A stretch of DNA of 64,000 nt from JAABQG01 sp963726365 (GCA_963726365.1 CAVSCI010000026.1:1-64000), one strand, 5' to 3'. Shown: positions 50,766 through 60,963, numbered from the stretch's first letter. Numbers and translations: made by a program. The notes: generated by a model not told the origin, from the letters alone.

Positions 50766-50921
50766 TCTGTTTTCCTCCGTCTATTGAAACACTGGCGAAG
50801 CCTGGCTGACGTCCGTCACGGCCTCGGAAAAGTCTAGCGCCACCTCATGGACTATTTGTGACGAATGTTTGACGAATGTCAGGAAACAAGGATTCACACC
50901 GTCGCGTGGCTGCAGGCGGGC

Positions 50922-51559
50922 TTATTTCTGCTTTGGCGCCAATGCCTTGGGCGCGGGCTCGAGGCTCACGGCAAGGGCTTCGGTATAGGTCACCTCGATC
51001 TGGTCGCCCTGTTTGACGACCTTGAACTGCTCCGGGTTCTGCACCTTGAGCACCGTCAGATTGCCGGTCGGCCCCTTGACCGTGATCGTGCTCGCCTTGG
51101 GATCAACAACGACGACCGTCACCAGCGCGGTGACCTGGCGGGCGCCGACACCGGCCGGCTGTTCCCCAGGCCGCGCTCCGGCCACGCCCTCGCGAACCGC
51201 CACAGCGCCCGGGTCGCCCTTGGTCTTCTTCAGTTCGAGCGTCAGAGCCTGGGCATAACGCGCGACGATGCGGTCGCCGAGCTTGATCTGATCGAAGTTC
51301 TTCACTGCATCGCTGGCCACGACCGTCTCGACGTTGCCTTTTGACCCTTTCAGCGACAAGGTGCGTGTCGCCTTGTCAATGGCCACGACTTGCGCGGAGA
51401 CCTCCACCGTCTGGACCATCGAAGCCTTGCCGGGCTCGCTGGTCAATACCGCACCGCTGGCCGGCGCTGGGGTTTGTGCCATGGCGGCGGGGGCAAAGGC
51501 TCGCTGCGGACAGTGCTAGAGCGAGGATTTGCGTCGGTTTTGGACAGGTGTTTTTTCAT
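50922..51559 (-). CDS. Exported hypothetical protein (leader frame-disrupted)
   Basis: About 212 codons. The ATG at 51559 has GGAGA with 8-base spacing and starts MKKHLSKT. Two small indels break the signal peptide: the hydrophobic run (QILALALSAAS) lies in a second frame and the cleavage region FAPAAMAQTPAPASG in a third, which continues to the end. The mature part has two similar beta-rich halves, VSAQVVAIDKATRTLSLKGS ... VKNFDQIKLGDRIVARYAQA and VVVVDPKASTITVKGPTGNL ... FKVVKQGDQIEVTYTEALAV, suggesting an internal duplication. I recognise no named family. It is divergent from the AraC-type regulator across a 199-base gap. Confidence 0.6.
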
Positions 51560-51758
51560 GGAAATATCTCCGTTAAGGTAAAAGGGAAAGGGCAAGTCCC
51601 GCTCCAGAACCCGGAACAGGATGTGCTGACGAATCGCCGACGTCGAATCTATCAGCCTTCCCCCTTCGACAATTGATAAATTCTGACAGTACCTACGCGC
51701 ATCAGGACTCTCCAACCTATGATGCTGCGCAAGGCCGAGCAACAACCCTCCCCCAACC

Positions 51759-52787
51759 ATGACATCCAACAGGATAGAACCCAAGGACGCCGTCCCGACT
51801 GTGCGCGTGGGTTCGCTGCTGGCTGTTCCCGTGGTGCTCAGGAGCCTGGGATTCGATCCGGCCGCGGTGTTGGCCGAGGTCGGCTTCGATCTGCGCTGGC
51901 TAGACGACCCGGACCATCACATGTCCTACGCAGCCCGCTGCAAACTGCTTGCCGATTGTGCAGCGCGCACCGATTGCCCACACTTCGGCCTCCTGGTCGG
52001 TCAACTTTCAGGCCTGCATTCGATGGGACTGGTGGGTCTGCTGGTGAAATCGTCGCCTGATGCAGGGACGGCTCTGAACAGCCTGGTTCGCTATCTCCAT
52101 CTGCACGTCCGCGGCGCCTTGACGACCCTGCGGACACAAAACGACGTGGCAGTGTTCAGCTACGACATCTACGAAGTCGGGATCGCTGACACGATTCAGA
52201 CCGGTGACGCCGCGGTAGCCTCGATGCTCAATATCATGCGCACGCTGTGCGGCCCCACCTGGACACCAATGGAGGTCTGGCTCGCCCACCGCGCGCCGGG
52301 AACGAGCGCGCCGTTTCGTCGCGTCTTTCACGCCCCGGTTCGTTTTGATGTCGCGCAATACGCCATGGTGTTTGATGCCCGATGGTTGAGCCATCCTCTT
52401 CCAGCAACCGACCCCGAGCAGCGCCACCTGTTGCAACAGGAGATCAGCCGGCTCGAAAACCAGTTCTCCCATAACCTGCCGGAGCAGCTGCGCCGGGTGC
52501 TGCGCACGGCCCTCACGACACGCTACACCGGGGCGGACCAGATCGCCGACATCTTTTCCATGCACCCGCGCACCCTGAGCCGTCGCCTGGCCGAATGCGG
52601 CGTGAGCTTCCAGGAACTGCTGGATGAGGGCCGCTTCGAAATTGCCCGCCAACTGCTGCGCGACTCCGCCATGGAAGTTCGTCAGATCGCCGACATGCTG
52701 GACTATGCCGACGCGAGTGCCTTCACGCGGGCGTTCCGGCGATGGAGCGGCACCACGCCAGCCCAATGGCGAAAAAACAGCCCATAG
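51759..52787 (+). CDS. AraC-family transcriptional regulator
   Basis: A 342-residue regulator. The N-terminal 200 residues resemble the arabinose-binding-like domain of the OruR/ArgR and ToxR-regulated AraC group (SLLAVPVVLRSLGFDPAAVL, HFGLLVGQLSGLHSMGLVGL). The C-terminal double helix-turn-helix is typical: ADQIADIFSMHPRTLSRRLA, then MEVRQIADMLDYADASAFTR and AFRRWSGTTPAQWRKN. It is divergent from the exported protein at 50922-51559 and converges on the efflux operon, so either could be a target. The effector is unknown. Confidence 0.85.
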   Translation: MTSNRIEPKDAVPTVRVGSLLAVPVVLRSLGFDPAAVLAEVGFDLRWLDDPDHHMSYAARCKLLADCAARTDCPHFGLLVGQLSGLHSMGLVGLLVKSSPDAGTALNSLVRYLHLHVRGALTTLRTQNDVAVFSYDIYEVGIADTIQTGDAAVASMLNIMRTLCGPTWTPMEVWLAHRAPGTSAPFRRVFHAPVRFDVAQYAMVFDARWLSHPLPATDPEQRHLLQQEISRLENQFSHNLPEQLRRVLRTALTTRYTGADQIADIFSMHPRTLSRRLAECGVSFQELLDEGRFEIARQLLRDSAMEVRQIADMLDYADASAFTRAFRRWSGTTPAQWRKNSP

Positions 52788-52914
52788 AAGATCCTGATTT
52801 CATAGCCGAGGATCGCCATTCGGCGTCGGGAGAAGGTGGAAAAATCATCTACTACAGGCGATTGAACGCCTGGTTCCACGGTCACTGATCGTTGGGTGAC
52901 AGTCGCGGAAACAG

Positions 52915-54333
52915 TCACTTCGCCGGCGCCGCCATGGTCAGCGCATTGCCCTCGGCCATCCAGCCGCCGCCCATCGCCTTGTACAGGTTGATCGAGGCCT
53001 GCAGCAGGACCTGCTGGGTTTGTGTGTAGCTGCAACTGGGCGTTGAACAGGCTGCGCTCGGCGTCAACCACTTCCAGGAAGCTGGTGTAGCCGTTGTCGT
53101 AGCGCAGCCGCGCCGTGTCGGCATAGACCTTCAGCGACTCGACCTGCCGGCGCTGCGTGGCCAGTTGCACACGGGTCCGGTCCTGGTCGATCAGCGCGTC
53201 GTTGACACCGCGAAACGCGTCCTGGATCGCCTTCTGATAAGCGAACAGGGCCTGCTGCTGCACCGATTCGGCCACCTGAACCTGCCCCGCCAGCAGCCCG
53301 GCGGTAAAAATGGGCAGGCCGAGCGAGCCGCCGTACTGCCAGACCTTCGATGCGCCACCGAACAGGTCGGACAGGTTGCCGCTGGCAACCCCGAGCGCAC
53401 CGGTCAGCGAGATGCTGGGGTAGTAGGCTGCCTTGGCGGCGCCGATCTGTGCATTGGCCGCGATCAGCTTCTGCTCGGCTTCGCGGATGTCCGGTCGGCG
53501 CTCCAGCAGGCTGGACGGCAGCCCCGCCGGGGCAACCGGCGCCGTCAGGGTGTCGATGTCCTTGCCGCGCGCGATGGGACCCGGGTTGCGGCCCAGCAGC
53601 ACGCTCAGCGCGTTTTCCTGCTGGGCGATGGACTTCTCGAACTGCGGGATGGTGGCCAGCGCTTCCTGGTATTGCGACTGGTTCTGGCTCAGCTCCAGCA
53701 GCGAGATCACACCGCCGGCATAGCGGTCCTGGAAGATCTTGTAGGAGTCGCCGCGGGACCGGGCCGTGGCCCGGGCGATCTCCAGTTGCCGGTCCAGATC
53801 ACGCAGGTAGATGTAGCCGCCGGCCACGCTGGAAACCAGCGTAAGGATGACGCCTTGCCGACCCTCTTCGCTGGCGACGATCTGCGCGCGCGCCGCTTCG
53901 CTCTGGCGGCGGATCTTGCCCCACAGGTCGAGTTCCCAGCTGGCGCCGAGCAGCACATCGTAGGTGTTGTAAGTCGTGCTCACCGCATCGGCGCCGGCAA
54001 TGCTGCCGCGCTGGCGGCTGGCATCGGCGCCCAGACCGACCTGCGGATAGAGCTGCGACCGTGTGATGCCGTAGCGGCCCGCGTATTCCTCGATGCGCGC
54101 CGTGGCGATCAGCAGATCCTTGTTCTCGCGCAGAGCCTCGACGACCAGGGCATTGAGCACCGGGTCGTTGAACTGCTGCCACCATTCGGTGTTGGCAAGC
54201 TCCTTGGCATCCTGATCGCTCACGCGCCAGGCGGGCGGGCTGTCAACGGTGGGGCGCACGTAGTTCGGCCCGACCATGCAGCCGCCGACCATCAAACACA
54301 TCGCGGCGACAAGTGCGGTTCTGTCTTACGCAT
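52915..54333 (-). CDS. Outer-membrane efflux lipoprotein, NodT/OprM type (two frameshifts)
   Basis: A TolC-like channel of about 470 residues. The signal ends at CLMVGGCMVGPNYVRP (lipoprotein Cys). The channel helices contain WWQQFNDPVLNALVVEALRE, the SLLELSQNQSQYQEALATI repeat region, and SSLLERRPDIREAEQKLIAA then NAQIGAAKAAYYPSISLTGA. A shift near 54320 separates the start MRK from the rest, and one near 53030 moves the C-terminus into the frame reading QTQQVLLQASINLYKAMGGG then WMAEGNALTMAAPAK. The start at 54333 has AAGGAGG and overlaps the stop of the pump gene. It forms the outer-membrane exit of the RND system. Confidence 0.8.
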
Positions 54334-57300
54334 GCTGGCCTCCTTCGGCAGCCTTGGGCACCGGGTCGCCAGCGCCTGGCGGCGGACCCTTACCCTTGTG
54401 GCTCATCTTCTCGACCACGTAGAAGGTCACCGGAATGATGAAGATGGCGATGAAGGTGGCCGCCAGCATGCCGCCGATCACCGTGCTGCCCATCACCTGG
54501 CGCGAAATCGCGCCGGCGCCGGTGGCGATGGCCAGCGGCACGCAGCCGAGGATGAAGGCGAAGGAGGTCATCAGGATCGGCCGCAGGCGCAGGCGCGCGC
54601 CCTCGAGCGTGGCATCGATCAGCGAAGCTTGCCCTTCTCGTGCTCCATCTTGGCGAATTCGACGATCAGGATGGCGTTCTTCGCGGCCAGGCCGATCAGC
54701 ATGACCAGGCCGATCTGCGCATAGACGTTGTTCTCCTGGCCGCGCAACAGCAGCGCGGCAAAGGCGCCGGCCACGGCGATCGGCGTGCCGAGCAGCACGG
54801 AGAACGGCAGCGACCAGCTCTCGTACTGCGCCGCCAGGATCAGGAACACGCACAGCAGCGAGAAGGCGAAGATCACCATCGGCGAAATGCCCTGCTGCGC
54901 CTTCTGCTCCTGGAACGACATGCCCATGTAGTCGTAGCCCATCTCCCTCGGCATGGTCTCGGCGAACACCTCCTCCAGCGCGCTCATGGCCTGCGCCGAA
55001 CTGTAGCCCGGCGCGGCGGAGGCGTTGATCTGCGCGCTGCGGTACAGGTTGTAGCGCATGGTGAATTCCGGCCCGGAAACGTTGCGCACCGAGGTCAGCG
55101 CCGACAGCGGCACCGTCTCGCCCTTGTCGTTGCGCACGTAGAACTGGCCGACGTTCTCGATGTTGGTGCGGTAGTCGCCTTCGGCCTGGACGTAGACCTG
55201 CCACTGGCGGCCGAACCGGTTGAAGTAGTTGATGAAGCCGCTGCCCAGGAAGCTCTGCAGCGTCTTGTAGACGTCGCTGAGGTTGACGCCCTGCTTGAGC
55301 ACCTTGTCGCGGTCCACGTCGACGAAGACCTGCGGCACCGTCGGCCGGAAGGTCGTGGAGACGCTGGCCAGCTCCGGGCGCTTTTTCGCGGCCTCGATGA
55401 ACTTGGTGGTGTTCTCCGCCAGGAACGCGACGTCCTTGCCGGCGCGGTCTTCGAGAATGAAGGTGACGCCGCCCGAGGTGCCGACGCCGGGAATGGCCGG
55501 CGGCGGGAAGGCAAAGCCGATGGCGCCGCGGATGCCGCCGAGCTTCTTCGTCAGCTCGGCCTTGATCGCGGTGTATTGCTCCTCGGGCTTCTTGCGCTCG
55601 GCCCAGTCCTTCAGCGTGATGAAGAAGAAGGCGCTGTAGGTGTTCGTCACGTGGCTCAGCATGCTGTAGCCGACGACGGTGGTCACGTACTTCACGCCCG
55701 GCGTCGTCATGATGATCTCCTCGGCCTGCCTGGCGACTCGTCGGTGCGCTGCAGCGAGGCGGCATCGGGCAGCTGGACGCCGGCGAAGACATAGCCCTGG
55801 TCTTCCTCGGGCAGGAAGCCGGCGGGCACGATTTTGCCGAAGAACCCGATGCCACGGCCACCGCCGCCAGGAAGACGAGACTGATCAGGCTCCTGCGGAT
55901 GGCGAAGCGGCAGATGCCGACATAGCCGTTGGTCACCTGGCCGAACATCCGGTTGAAGCCGTCGAAGAACTTCTGCAGCGGGCCGGTGCCCTTGACCTTC
56001 GGCTTGAGCAGCAGGGCGCACAGCGCCGGGCTGAGCGTCAGCGCGTTGAACGCGGAGATGAGCACCGAGATGGCGATGGTGACGGCGAACTGCTGGTAGA
56101 GCTGGCCGGTGATGCCCGGGATGAAGGCGGTCGGGATGAACACGGCGGCCAGGATGAGCGCGATGGCGATGACCGGGCCGGAGACCTCCTCCATCGCCTT
56201 GAGCGTCGCGTCCTTGGGCGACATGCCGTGCTCGATGTGGTGCTCCACCGCCTCGACGACGACGATGGCGTCGTCGACGACCAGGCCGATGGCCAGCACC
56301 AGCCCGAACAGCGACAGGGTGTTGATGGAGAAGCCGAACAGCGGGAAGAGCACGAAGGTGCCGACCAGCGACACCGGCACCGCCAGCAGCGGGATCAGCG
56401 TCGCCCGCCAGCCCTGCAGGAAGATGAAGACCACGAGGATGACCAGGACCAGCGCCTCGATCAGGGTGTGCTTGATTTCCTTGATGCCCTCGGTGACCGC
56501 CAGGGTGGTGTCGAGGGAGACCACGTAGTCCAGGTCCGCCGGGAAGCGCTCCTTGAGCTCCTCCATCAGCTTCTTGGCGCCGTCGGCGGCCTCGATGGCG
56601 TTGGAGCCCGGCATCTGGTAGAGGGCGATCAGGGCGGCCGGCTTGCCGTTGAGCCGGCCGTGCAGGTTGTAGGTCTGCGCGCCCAGTTCGATGCGGGCGA
56701 CGTCCTTCAGGCGGACGATGGAGCCGTCGGGGTTGGCCCGCACCACGATCTTGCCGAATTCCTCCTCGGTCTGCAGCCGCCCCTGGGCGCGGACCGCGTA
56801 GGTGAACTCCTGCCCCTTGGGCACCGGCTCCGCGCCGATCTGCCCGGCGGGGTTCACCTTGTTCTGGGCGTTGATGGCGTTGATGATCTCGGGGATGGTG
56901 ATGTTGAGCTTGGCCAGCTGGTCCGGCTTGACCCAGAACCGCATGGCGTACTGGCCGGCGCCGAACACGGTGACGCTGGCGATCCCCTTCACCCGGGTCA
57001 TCTGGTCGTTGATGTTGATGTAGGCGTAGTTGGCCAGGAAGACGTTGTCGTAGGTGCCTTTCGGCGAGTAGAGGGCGAACATGATCAGCGGCGACGAGGT
57101 CGACTTGGCCACCGTGACGCCGTAGTTGCGCACATCCGCGGGCAGCTGCGACTCGGCCTGCCCCTGGCGCATCTGCGCCAGCACCTGGTCGGTGTTCGCG
57201 TCGGTGTCGACGTCGAAGTTGACGTTCAGCGTCATCTGGCCGTTGTTGGCGTTGATCGAGTACATGTAGTTCATGTTGTCCACGCCGGACATCTGCTGCT

Positions 57301-57496
57301 CGATCGGGGTGGCCACCGACTGCTCGACCGTCAGGGCGTCCGCGCCGGTGTAGGTGGTCTTGACCTGGATCTCCGGCGGGACGATGTCGGGGAACTGGGC
57401 GATCGGCAGCCCCGCCATGGCGACCAGGCCGATGATGACCATCAGGATGGAGATCACCATCGCCACGATCGGGCGGTTGATGAAGAACTTGGACAT
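54326..57496 (-). CDS. RND multidrug efflux permease, HAE-1 (MexB/AcrB) family (three frameshifts)
   Basis: 1057 codons in net frame. The N-terminus (MSKFFINRPIVAMVISILMV) and first repeat are intact: FPDIVPPEIQVKTTYTGADA, GLPIAQ, and helix 4 LAIGLVVDDAIVVVEAVEHH with the two proton-relay Asp residues. It exports hydrophobic drugs or solvents by proton exchange across the inner membrane into the periplasmic complex. Breaks are near 55853 (before GFFGKIVPAGFLPEEDQGYV), near 55720 (before PGVKYVTTVVGYSML) and near 54626 (after IVEFAKMEHEKGK). The last returns the original frame with ASLIDATLEGARLRLRPILM. Porter and docking repeats are otherwise full length. Confidence 0.85.
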   Translation of the reverse strand: MSKFFINRPIVAMVISILMVIIGLVAMAGLPIAQFPDIVPPEIQVKTTYTGADALTVEQSVATPIEQQMSGVDNMNYMYSINANNGQMTLNVNFDVDTDANTDQVLAQMRQGQAESQLPADVRNYGVTVAKSTSSPLIMFALYSPKGTYDNVFLANYAYININDQMTRVKGIASVTVFGAGQYAMRFWVKPDQLAKLNITIPEIINAINAQNKVNPAGQIGAEPVPKGQEFTYAVRAQGRLQTEEEFGKIVVRANPDGSIVRLKDVARIELGAQTYNLHGRLNGKPAALIALYQMPGSNAIEAADGAKKLMEELKERFPADLDYVVSLDTTLAVTEGIKEIKHTLIEALVLVILVVFIFLQGWRATLIPLLAVPVSLVGTFVLFPLFGFSINTLSLFGLVLAIGLVVDDAIVVVEAVEHHIEHGMSPKDATLKAMEEVSGPVIAIALILAAVFIPTAFIPGITGQLYQQFAVTIAISVLISAFNALTLSPALCALLLKPKVKGTGPLQKFFDGFNRMFGQVTNGYVGICRFAIRRSLISLVFLAAVAVASGSSAKSCPPASCPRKTRAMSSPASSCPMPPRCSAPTSRQAGRGDHHDDAGREVRDHRRRLQHAEPRDEHLQRLLLHHAEGLGRAQEARGAIHRDQGRADEEARRHPRRHRLCLPAAGHSRRRHLGRRHLHSRRPRRQGRRVPGGEHHQVHRGREKAPGAGQRLHDLPADGAAGLRRRGPRQGAQAGRQPQRRLQDAAELPGQRLHQLLQPVRPPVAGLRPGRRRLPHQHRERRPVLRAQRQGRDGAAVGADLGAQRFRAGIHHALQPVPQRADQRLRRAGLQFGAGHERAGGGVRRDHAEGDGLRLHGHVVPGAEGAAGHFADGDLRLLAAVRVPDPGGAVRELVAAVLRAARHADRRGRRLCRAAVARPGEQRLCADRPGHADRPGREERHPDRRIRQDGAREGQASLIDATLEGARLRLRPILMTSFAFILGCVPLAIATGAGAISRQVMGSTVIGGMLAATFIAIFIIPVTFYVVEKMSHKGKGPPPGAGDPVPKAAEGGQHA

Positions 57497-57502
57497 GGCG
57501 GC

Positions 57503-58739
57503 TTACCCCTTGCTCGCGGGCTTGGCCGGCGCCGATGCGGGCGCTCGCCGGCTTCGCCGTCCGGATCAAAGGGCTTCGGGATGCGACCGCGCCCGGCCTT
57601 GACCTTCTGGATCCCCTCGACCACGATCTTCTCGCCGGGCTTGAGCCCTTCGTCGATGACCCACTGGGAGCCGATCCGCTCGCCGGGCGTGACCGTCCGG
57701 ATCTCGACCGTGTTGTCGGCGCCGACCACCGCGACCAGGTATTTCCCCTGCATTTCCGTCACCGCGCGCTGGGGGACCAGCAGCGCACCCTTCTCACCGC
57801 GTGGTCGCCCGGACCATGGCGAACTGGCCCGGGCGCAGGCAGGTTCCCCGGGTTGGGGAACAGGCCCGAGCTTCAACGTGCCGGTCGTCGCGTCCACCTG
57901 CCGGTCGAGCAGGGAGAACTTGCCCTTGTGGGGGTAGAGCGCTGCCATCGGCCAGGATCAGTTCGAGCGGCACGTCTTCGGCCTTTCCCGGCGGCGTACC
58001 TCGCCTGAAATTGAGGTACTCCCGCTCGCTGATAGAGAAGTACACCTTGATCGGATCGACCGTCGAGACGGTGGTCAATTCCGCTGTGGCGCCGGGCCCA
58101 GCAGGTCGCCGATCTGCGCCTTGGCGATGCCGGCGATGCCGTTGATCGGTGAGGTGATCCGGGTGAAGTCGAGGTTCAGCTTGGCGTTCTCCAGCGCCGC
58201 CGTGGCCTGATCGAGGGCCGCCCGCGTGGACAACTCGGATCCGGTGGCGTCGTCCAGGTCCTTCTGGCTGACCGCGTTCTTCTCGGCCAGCGGCTTGATG
58301 CGCTCCAGGTTGGCCACGGCCGTGTCGTCCATCGCCTTCTGCTTGCTGCGCGCGGCTGCGGCCTGCTCCACGGCGGCCTGGAAGGTGCGCGGGTCGATCT
58401 CGAAGAGGACCTGCCCCTTCTTGACGGCGTCGCCTTCCGGTAGTTCTGCTTGATCAGGTAGCCGGTCACCTGCGGCCGGATCGTCGCGTTGACAACGCCG
58501 TCGAGGGTGCCGACCCATTCCCTGTAAACGGGAACGTCTTTCTGGATGACGCTCATGACATCGACAACGGGCGGCGCGGGCGGTGGCGGCGCCGCCTTGT
58601 CACACGCGGCCACCAGCAGCATCGCCACACAGGCGGCCACGATGGCGGACTTCCGAACCACCCCGGCCTGCGGCGATGGATTCCGGTCGCTACGGCCCAG
58701 GATGGCTCCGAAACGGTTCAGCTTGTTTGAAGTTGACAT
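57503..58739 (-). CDS. RND efflux membrane-fusion protein, HlyD/MexA type (heavily frame-disrupted)
   Basis: About 412 codons. The start is MSTSNKLNRFGAIL with an inner-membrane lipoprotein signal (AIVAACVAMLLVAAC). The periplasmic adaptor domains follow: VIQKDVPVYREWVGTLDGVV, KKGQVLFEIDPRTFQAAVEQ, KDLDDATGSELSTRAALDQA, FTRITSPINGIAGIAKAQIG, TVDPIKVYFSISEREYLNFR, and a late VVEGIQKVKAGRGRIPKPFD. The end is PASAPAKPASKG. The frame changes at about 58440, 58090, 57960, 57840 and 57550. The start has AGGTGG 7 bases upstream. It bridges the permease and the outer channel. No tetR- or marR-type repressor is adjacent. Confidence 0.75.
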
Positions 58740-59195
58740 AAATGACCACCTGATACGTTGTGACTGAAGTGCGCGAAGCGCTCGTCCGGGCAAGCGCGAG
58801 CCGGCTCCAGTTTAGCCGGACAAAGCGCTAAATTGGACCGTTGAGCGACATGCCGACTGGAATCGGTCGCAGCCCGCGCAGCACCTGACACTGAAAGACG
58901 CCAGCGCCGCCTTGCCATCCGTGCCGTGCCTGGCTTCTGCGTTGCCGAGCGAGCTTACACACCTGCCGCTCGAATCGCTTGACACTTTCAGACAATGGAC
59001 GCCCGCTTTGGCGGCACGTCGCAACAATGTTTCCGTCGGCCTGGCAGTTCAGGCCTGCAGTGACGGGACACCCTTGGCGTGCACGACGACACGGCGGGAC
59101 TGAGTAACCCCGGTACGCTATAATATAAGTAGCGTGGAACGGCCATTGGACGCTGGGAAAAGGCCAAAAACACCATGGATTAAGTGCCAAAACCG
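58740..59195. other. Gap between efflux operon and next gene; contains palindrome
   Basis: No supported gene in 456 bases. The stretch is the promoter side of the efflux operon and the 3' flank of the outer-membrane-like gene. The only distinct element is the palindrome at 59115-59135, described separately. Open frames here are short or lack ribosome sites. Confidence 0.5.
59115..59135. promoter_or_regulatory. Palindrome with AT-rich core, candidate operator/promoter
   Basis: ACGCTA, nine AT-rich bases, TAGCGT; the core holds a perfect TATAAT (59119-59124). No -35 hexamer is clear on the plus strand. It stands out in GC-rich sequence about 380 bases upstream of the efflux start. Confidence 0.4.
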
Positions 59196-59855
59196 TCAGA
59201 AAGCGACGCCCAACGACCCCACGAAGATCTGCGCTGACGATCCCGGGTTGAACCAGTAACCGCCCAGGGTGACCGCGCCCCAGGTGAGCTGCGCAAACGG
59301 CCCCCGCTGGAAGCTGCGGTCGCCACCGTAGATGTTGGTGCGCTGGCCGGCCAACCCGAAGCGAAGCCAGGCAACCGGGCGCCACCCCAGCTCGCTCCAC
59401 GCATAGGTATAGCTTTGTGTGTCTGCCTGGCGGTTGCGCACATACTCGGCCTCGACGTAGAGGTCGATCTGGCGCCAGGCCAGACTGGCCTCGAGCCCGG
59501 GCACGAAGGCTTGCGTCCTGCCCCAGGCGCCGCCGAGCAGCGGCGTCAGCTCCCAGGTGAAGGTGTCGCCGCCGGAGAAGTTCCAGCCGACAAAGGCTGA
59601 ACGCGCGCCGATCGATTCGTAGTTGATGCGGGCTTCCAGATGCAGCGGGCCCCTATCAGCGGTGGCAATGCCCGAGGTGTAGTTCTGTCCGCCGCGAACC
59701 ACGGTGGGATAGGCCGTCACGGCAAACGCCCATGGAGCCGGTGCGTCCGGTGGGGTGCTGGGCCCGACGGGCTTGTCCTCGCCGGCCCATGCCGCGGCGG
59801 CCATCAGGATCGCAGCAGCCGCGCAACCGGCCCGACGCGGCTGGCCGGCGTTCAT
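59196..59855 (-). CDS. Outer-membrane beta-barrel-like protein
   Basis: A 219-residue exported protein. A leader (GCAAAAILMAAAAWAGED) precedes alternating beta-strand sequence: PWAFAVTAYPTVVRGGQNYT, GPLHLEARINYESIGARSAF, QIDLYVEAEYVRNRQADTQS, LGWRPVAWLRFGLAGQRTNI, AQLTWGAVTLGGYWFNPGSS. It ends AQIFVGSLGVAF with a C-terminal Phe, the usual outer-membrane assembly signal. Aromatic girdles and strand length fit an 8- to 10-strand barrel. No named family is recognised. Its ATG overlaps the TGA of the VIT-family gene (59852-59855), so the two are coupled. Confidence 0.65.
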   Translation of the reverse strand: MNAGQPRRAGCAAAAILMAAAAWAGEDKPVGPSTPPDAPAPWAFAVTAYPTVVRGGQNYTSGIATADRGPLHLEARINYESIGARSAFVGWNFSGGDTFTWELTPLLGGAWGRTQAFVPGLEASLAWRQIDLYVEAEYVRNRQADTQSYTYAWSELGWRPVAWLRFGLAGQRTNIYGGDRSFQRGPFAQLTWGAVTLGGYWFNPGSSAQIFVGSLGVAF

Positions 59856-60523
59856 CCGCCGAGCGCGTTGATCGCGACCACCAGCCCGCTACCCAGCCCG
59901 ATCATGATCAGGCCGACTTTCCAGCTGCCGAAACCCGCGTAGCGCCCGAGCCCCATGCCCCCAAGGAACAGCATCGCCAGCGCGACGGCCCGGGAGACAC
60001 TCTTCGCCACCCCGACCTCGTCAAACATCATGAACGGCAGTACGACGGGAAAGGTCGCGCCCACCACGATCAGAAAGATCGCCAGCGCGGCCAGCGCATC
60101 GCCCCGGTTGAGCTCGGGGCGTGCCGGCACGTCGGGCAATGCCAGGACGCGCCCGCGAATCGCCTCGATCTCCGTGCTGGAGACCAGGCCCGCCGCACCT
60201 TTCGACAGCGAACGCTCGATCAGTCCACGCCCGGCCTGCGCGTCGGGCGCGCCACGCACCGCATGAATCAAGCTCAGCACCCTGCCGCGATCGGTGACGG
60301 TGCGAACCAGGTACATCACCGCATCGACCAGCCCCCATGCCAGGTTGCAGCCCAGCGCGGCGATGAACATGGTGCGGATCTGCGCATCGCCCTGCTCCGC
60401 CACCGAGACCGCGCCGGTGAAGGTCAGCGCCATGAACAGACCGAAAAGCATCTCCGAAACCCGGTCCACCGGGCTAAGCACCGGCTCACGCACGGTTCGC
60501 GCAGGATTTTTCGTGTCATTCAT
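59852..60523 (-). CDS. VIT1/CCC1-family membrane protein
   Basis: A 223-residue integral membrane protein. The early helix pair has VSEMLFGLFMALTFTGAVSV and CNLAWGLVDAVMYLVRTVTD, as in VIT/CCC1 iron or manganese transporters. A cytoplasmic loop of about 65 residues (ALPDVPARPELNRGDALAAL) separates it from the C-terminal helices AIFLIVVGATFPVVLPFMMF and VGLIMIGLGSGLVVAINALG. The loop is short relative to vacuolar VIT1, so the substrate is uncertain. The ATG at 60523 starts MNDTKNPART; one at 60544 is also in frame. It is coupled to the barrel-like protein gene. Confidence 0.7.
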   Translation of the reverse strand: MNDTKNPARTVREPVLSPVDRVSEMLFGLFMALTFTGAVSVAEQGDAQIRTMFIAALGCNLAWGLVDAVMYLVRTVTDRGRVLSLIHAVRGAPDAQAGRGLIERSLSKGAAGLVSSTEIEAIRGRVLALPDVPARPELNRGDALAALAIFLIVVGATFPVVLPFMMFDEVGVAKSVSRAVALAMLFLGGMGLGRYAGFGSWKVGLIMIGLGSGLVVAINALGG

Positions 60524-60579
60524 GGATGTCTCTTGGTTTAACATGAAAGAACGCCGTCATTGCGATGACGGCCGTCAGC

Positions 60580-60963
60580 CTATGGCGCATTTTTCCCCGC
60601 AGAAGCAGAGCGCATCAGCTGCAGTTGGGAAGAAAGCCAGGTGCTGCTGGGAACCGATGCCGCGTTCGCACAGCGCACCAGGTAGGGCCCGCCCGTCATG
60701 CTGCTCTGGGTCGCGGCCCGCTCAATGAACTGCTCCGCACTGGCCACCATGCCCCGCTCTTCAAGGTAGTTCAGCTTGACCCGCAGGTGCGCCTTCGCAT
60801 CGGCCGCGCTGTGCCAGGCGCCGTTGCGCTGGAACTCGCACCTTGATGCTTCCAGCCGGCCCAGCAAGCTTTCGATTTCTGCCCGCGCCAGCGGCGACAG
60901 TGAGGCCGCAAAGCTGGCCGCAACGACGAAGCCGGTCATGAGCAGAACAAGAAGTTGTCGCAT
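60580..60963 (-). CDS. Exported DUF5329 protein
   Basis: A 127-residue secreted protein. The signal (LLVLLMTGFVVAASFAASLS) is followed by EIESLLGRLEASRCEFQRNG, AHLRVKLNYLEERGMVASAE, QFIERAATQSSMTGGPYLVR and a second Cys, the DUF5329 pattern with two cysteines likely bonded. The function is unknown. It lies between the VIT-family and phospholipase genes on the same strand. The phospholipase gene ends at 60992, 28 bases upstream of this start. Confidence 0.7.
   Translation of the reverse strand: MRQLLVLLMTGFVVAASFAASLSPLARAEIESLLGRLEASRCEFQRNGAWHSAADAKAHLRVKLNYLEERGMVASAEQFIERAATQSSMTGGPYLVRCANAASVPSSTWLSSQLQLMRSASAGKNAP

Noticed and set aside
55679..57937. A 752-codon plus-strand open frame
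   Set aside because: It is antisense to the RND permease and fusion protein genes. It lacks any recognisable domain and is rich in Asp, Arg, Gly and His.
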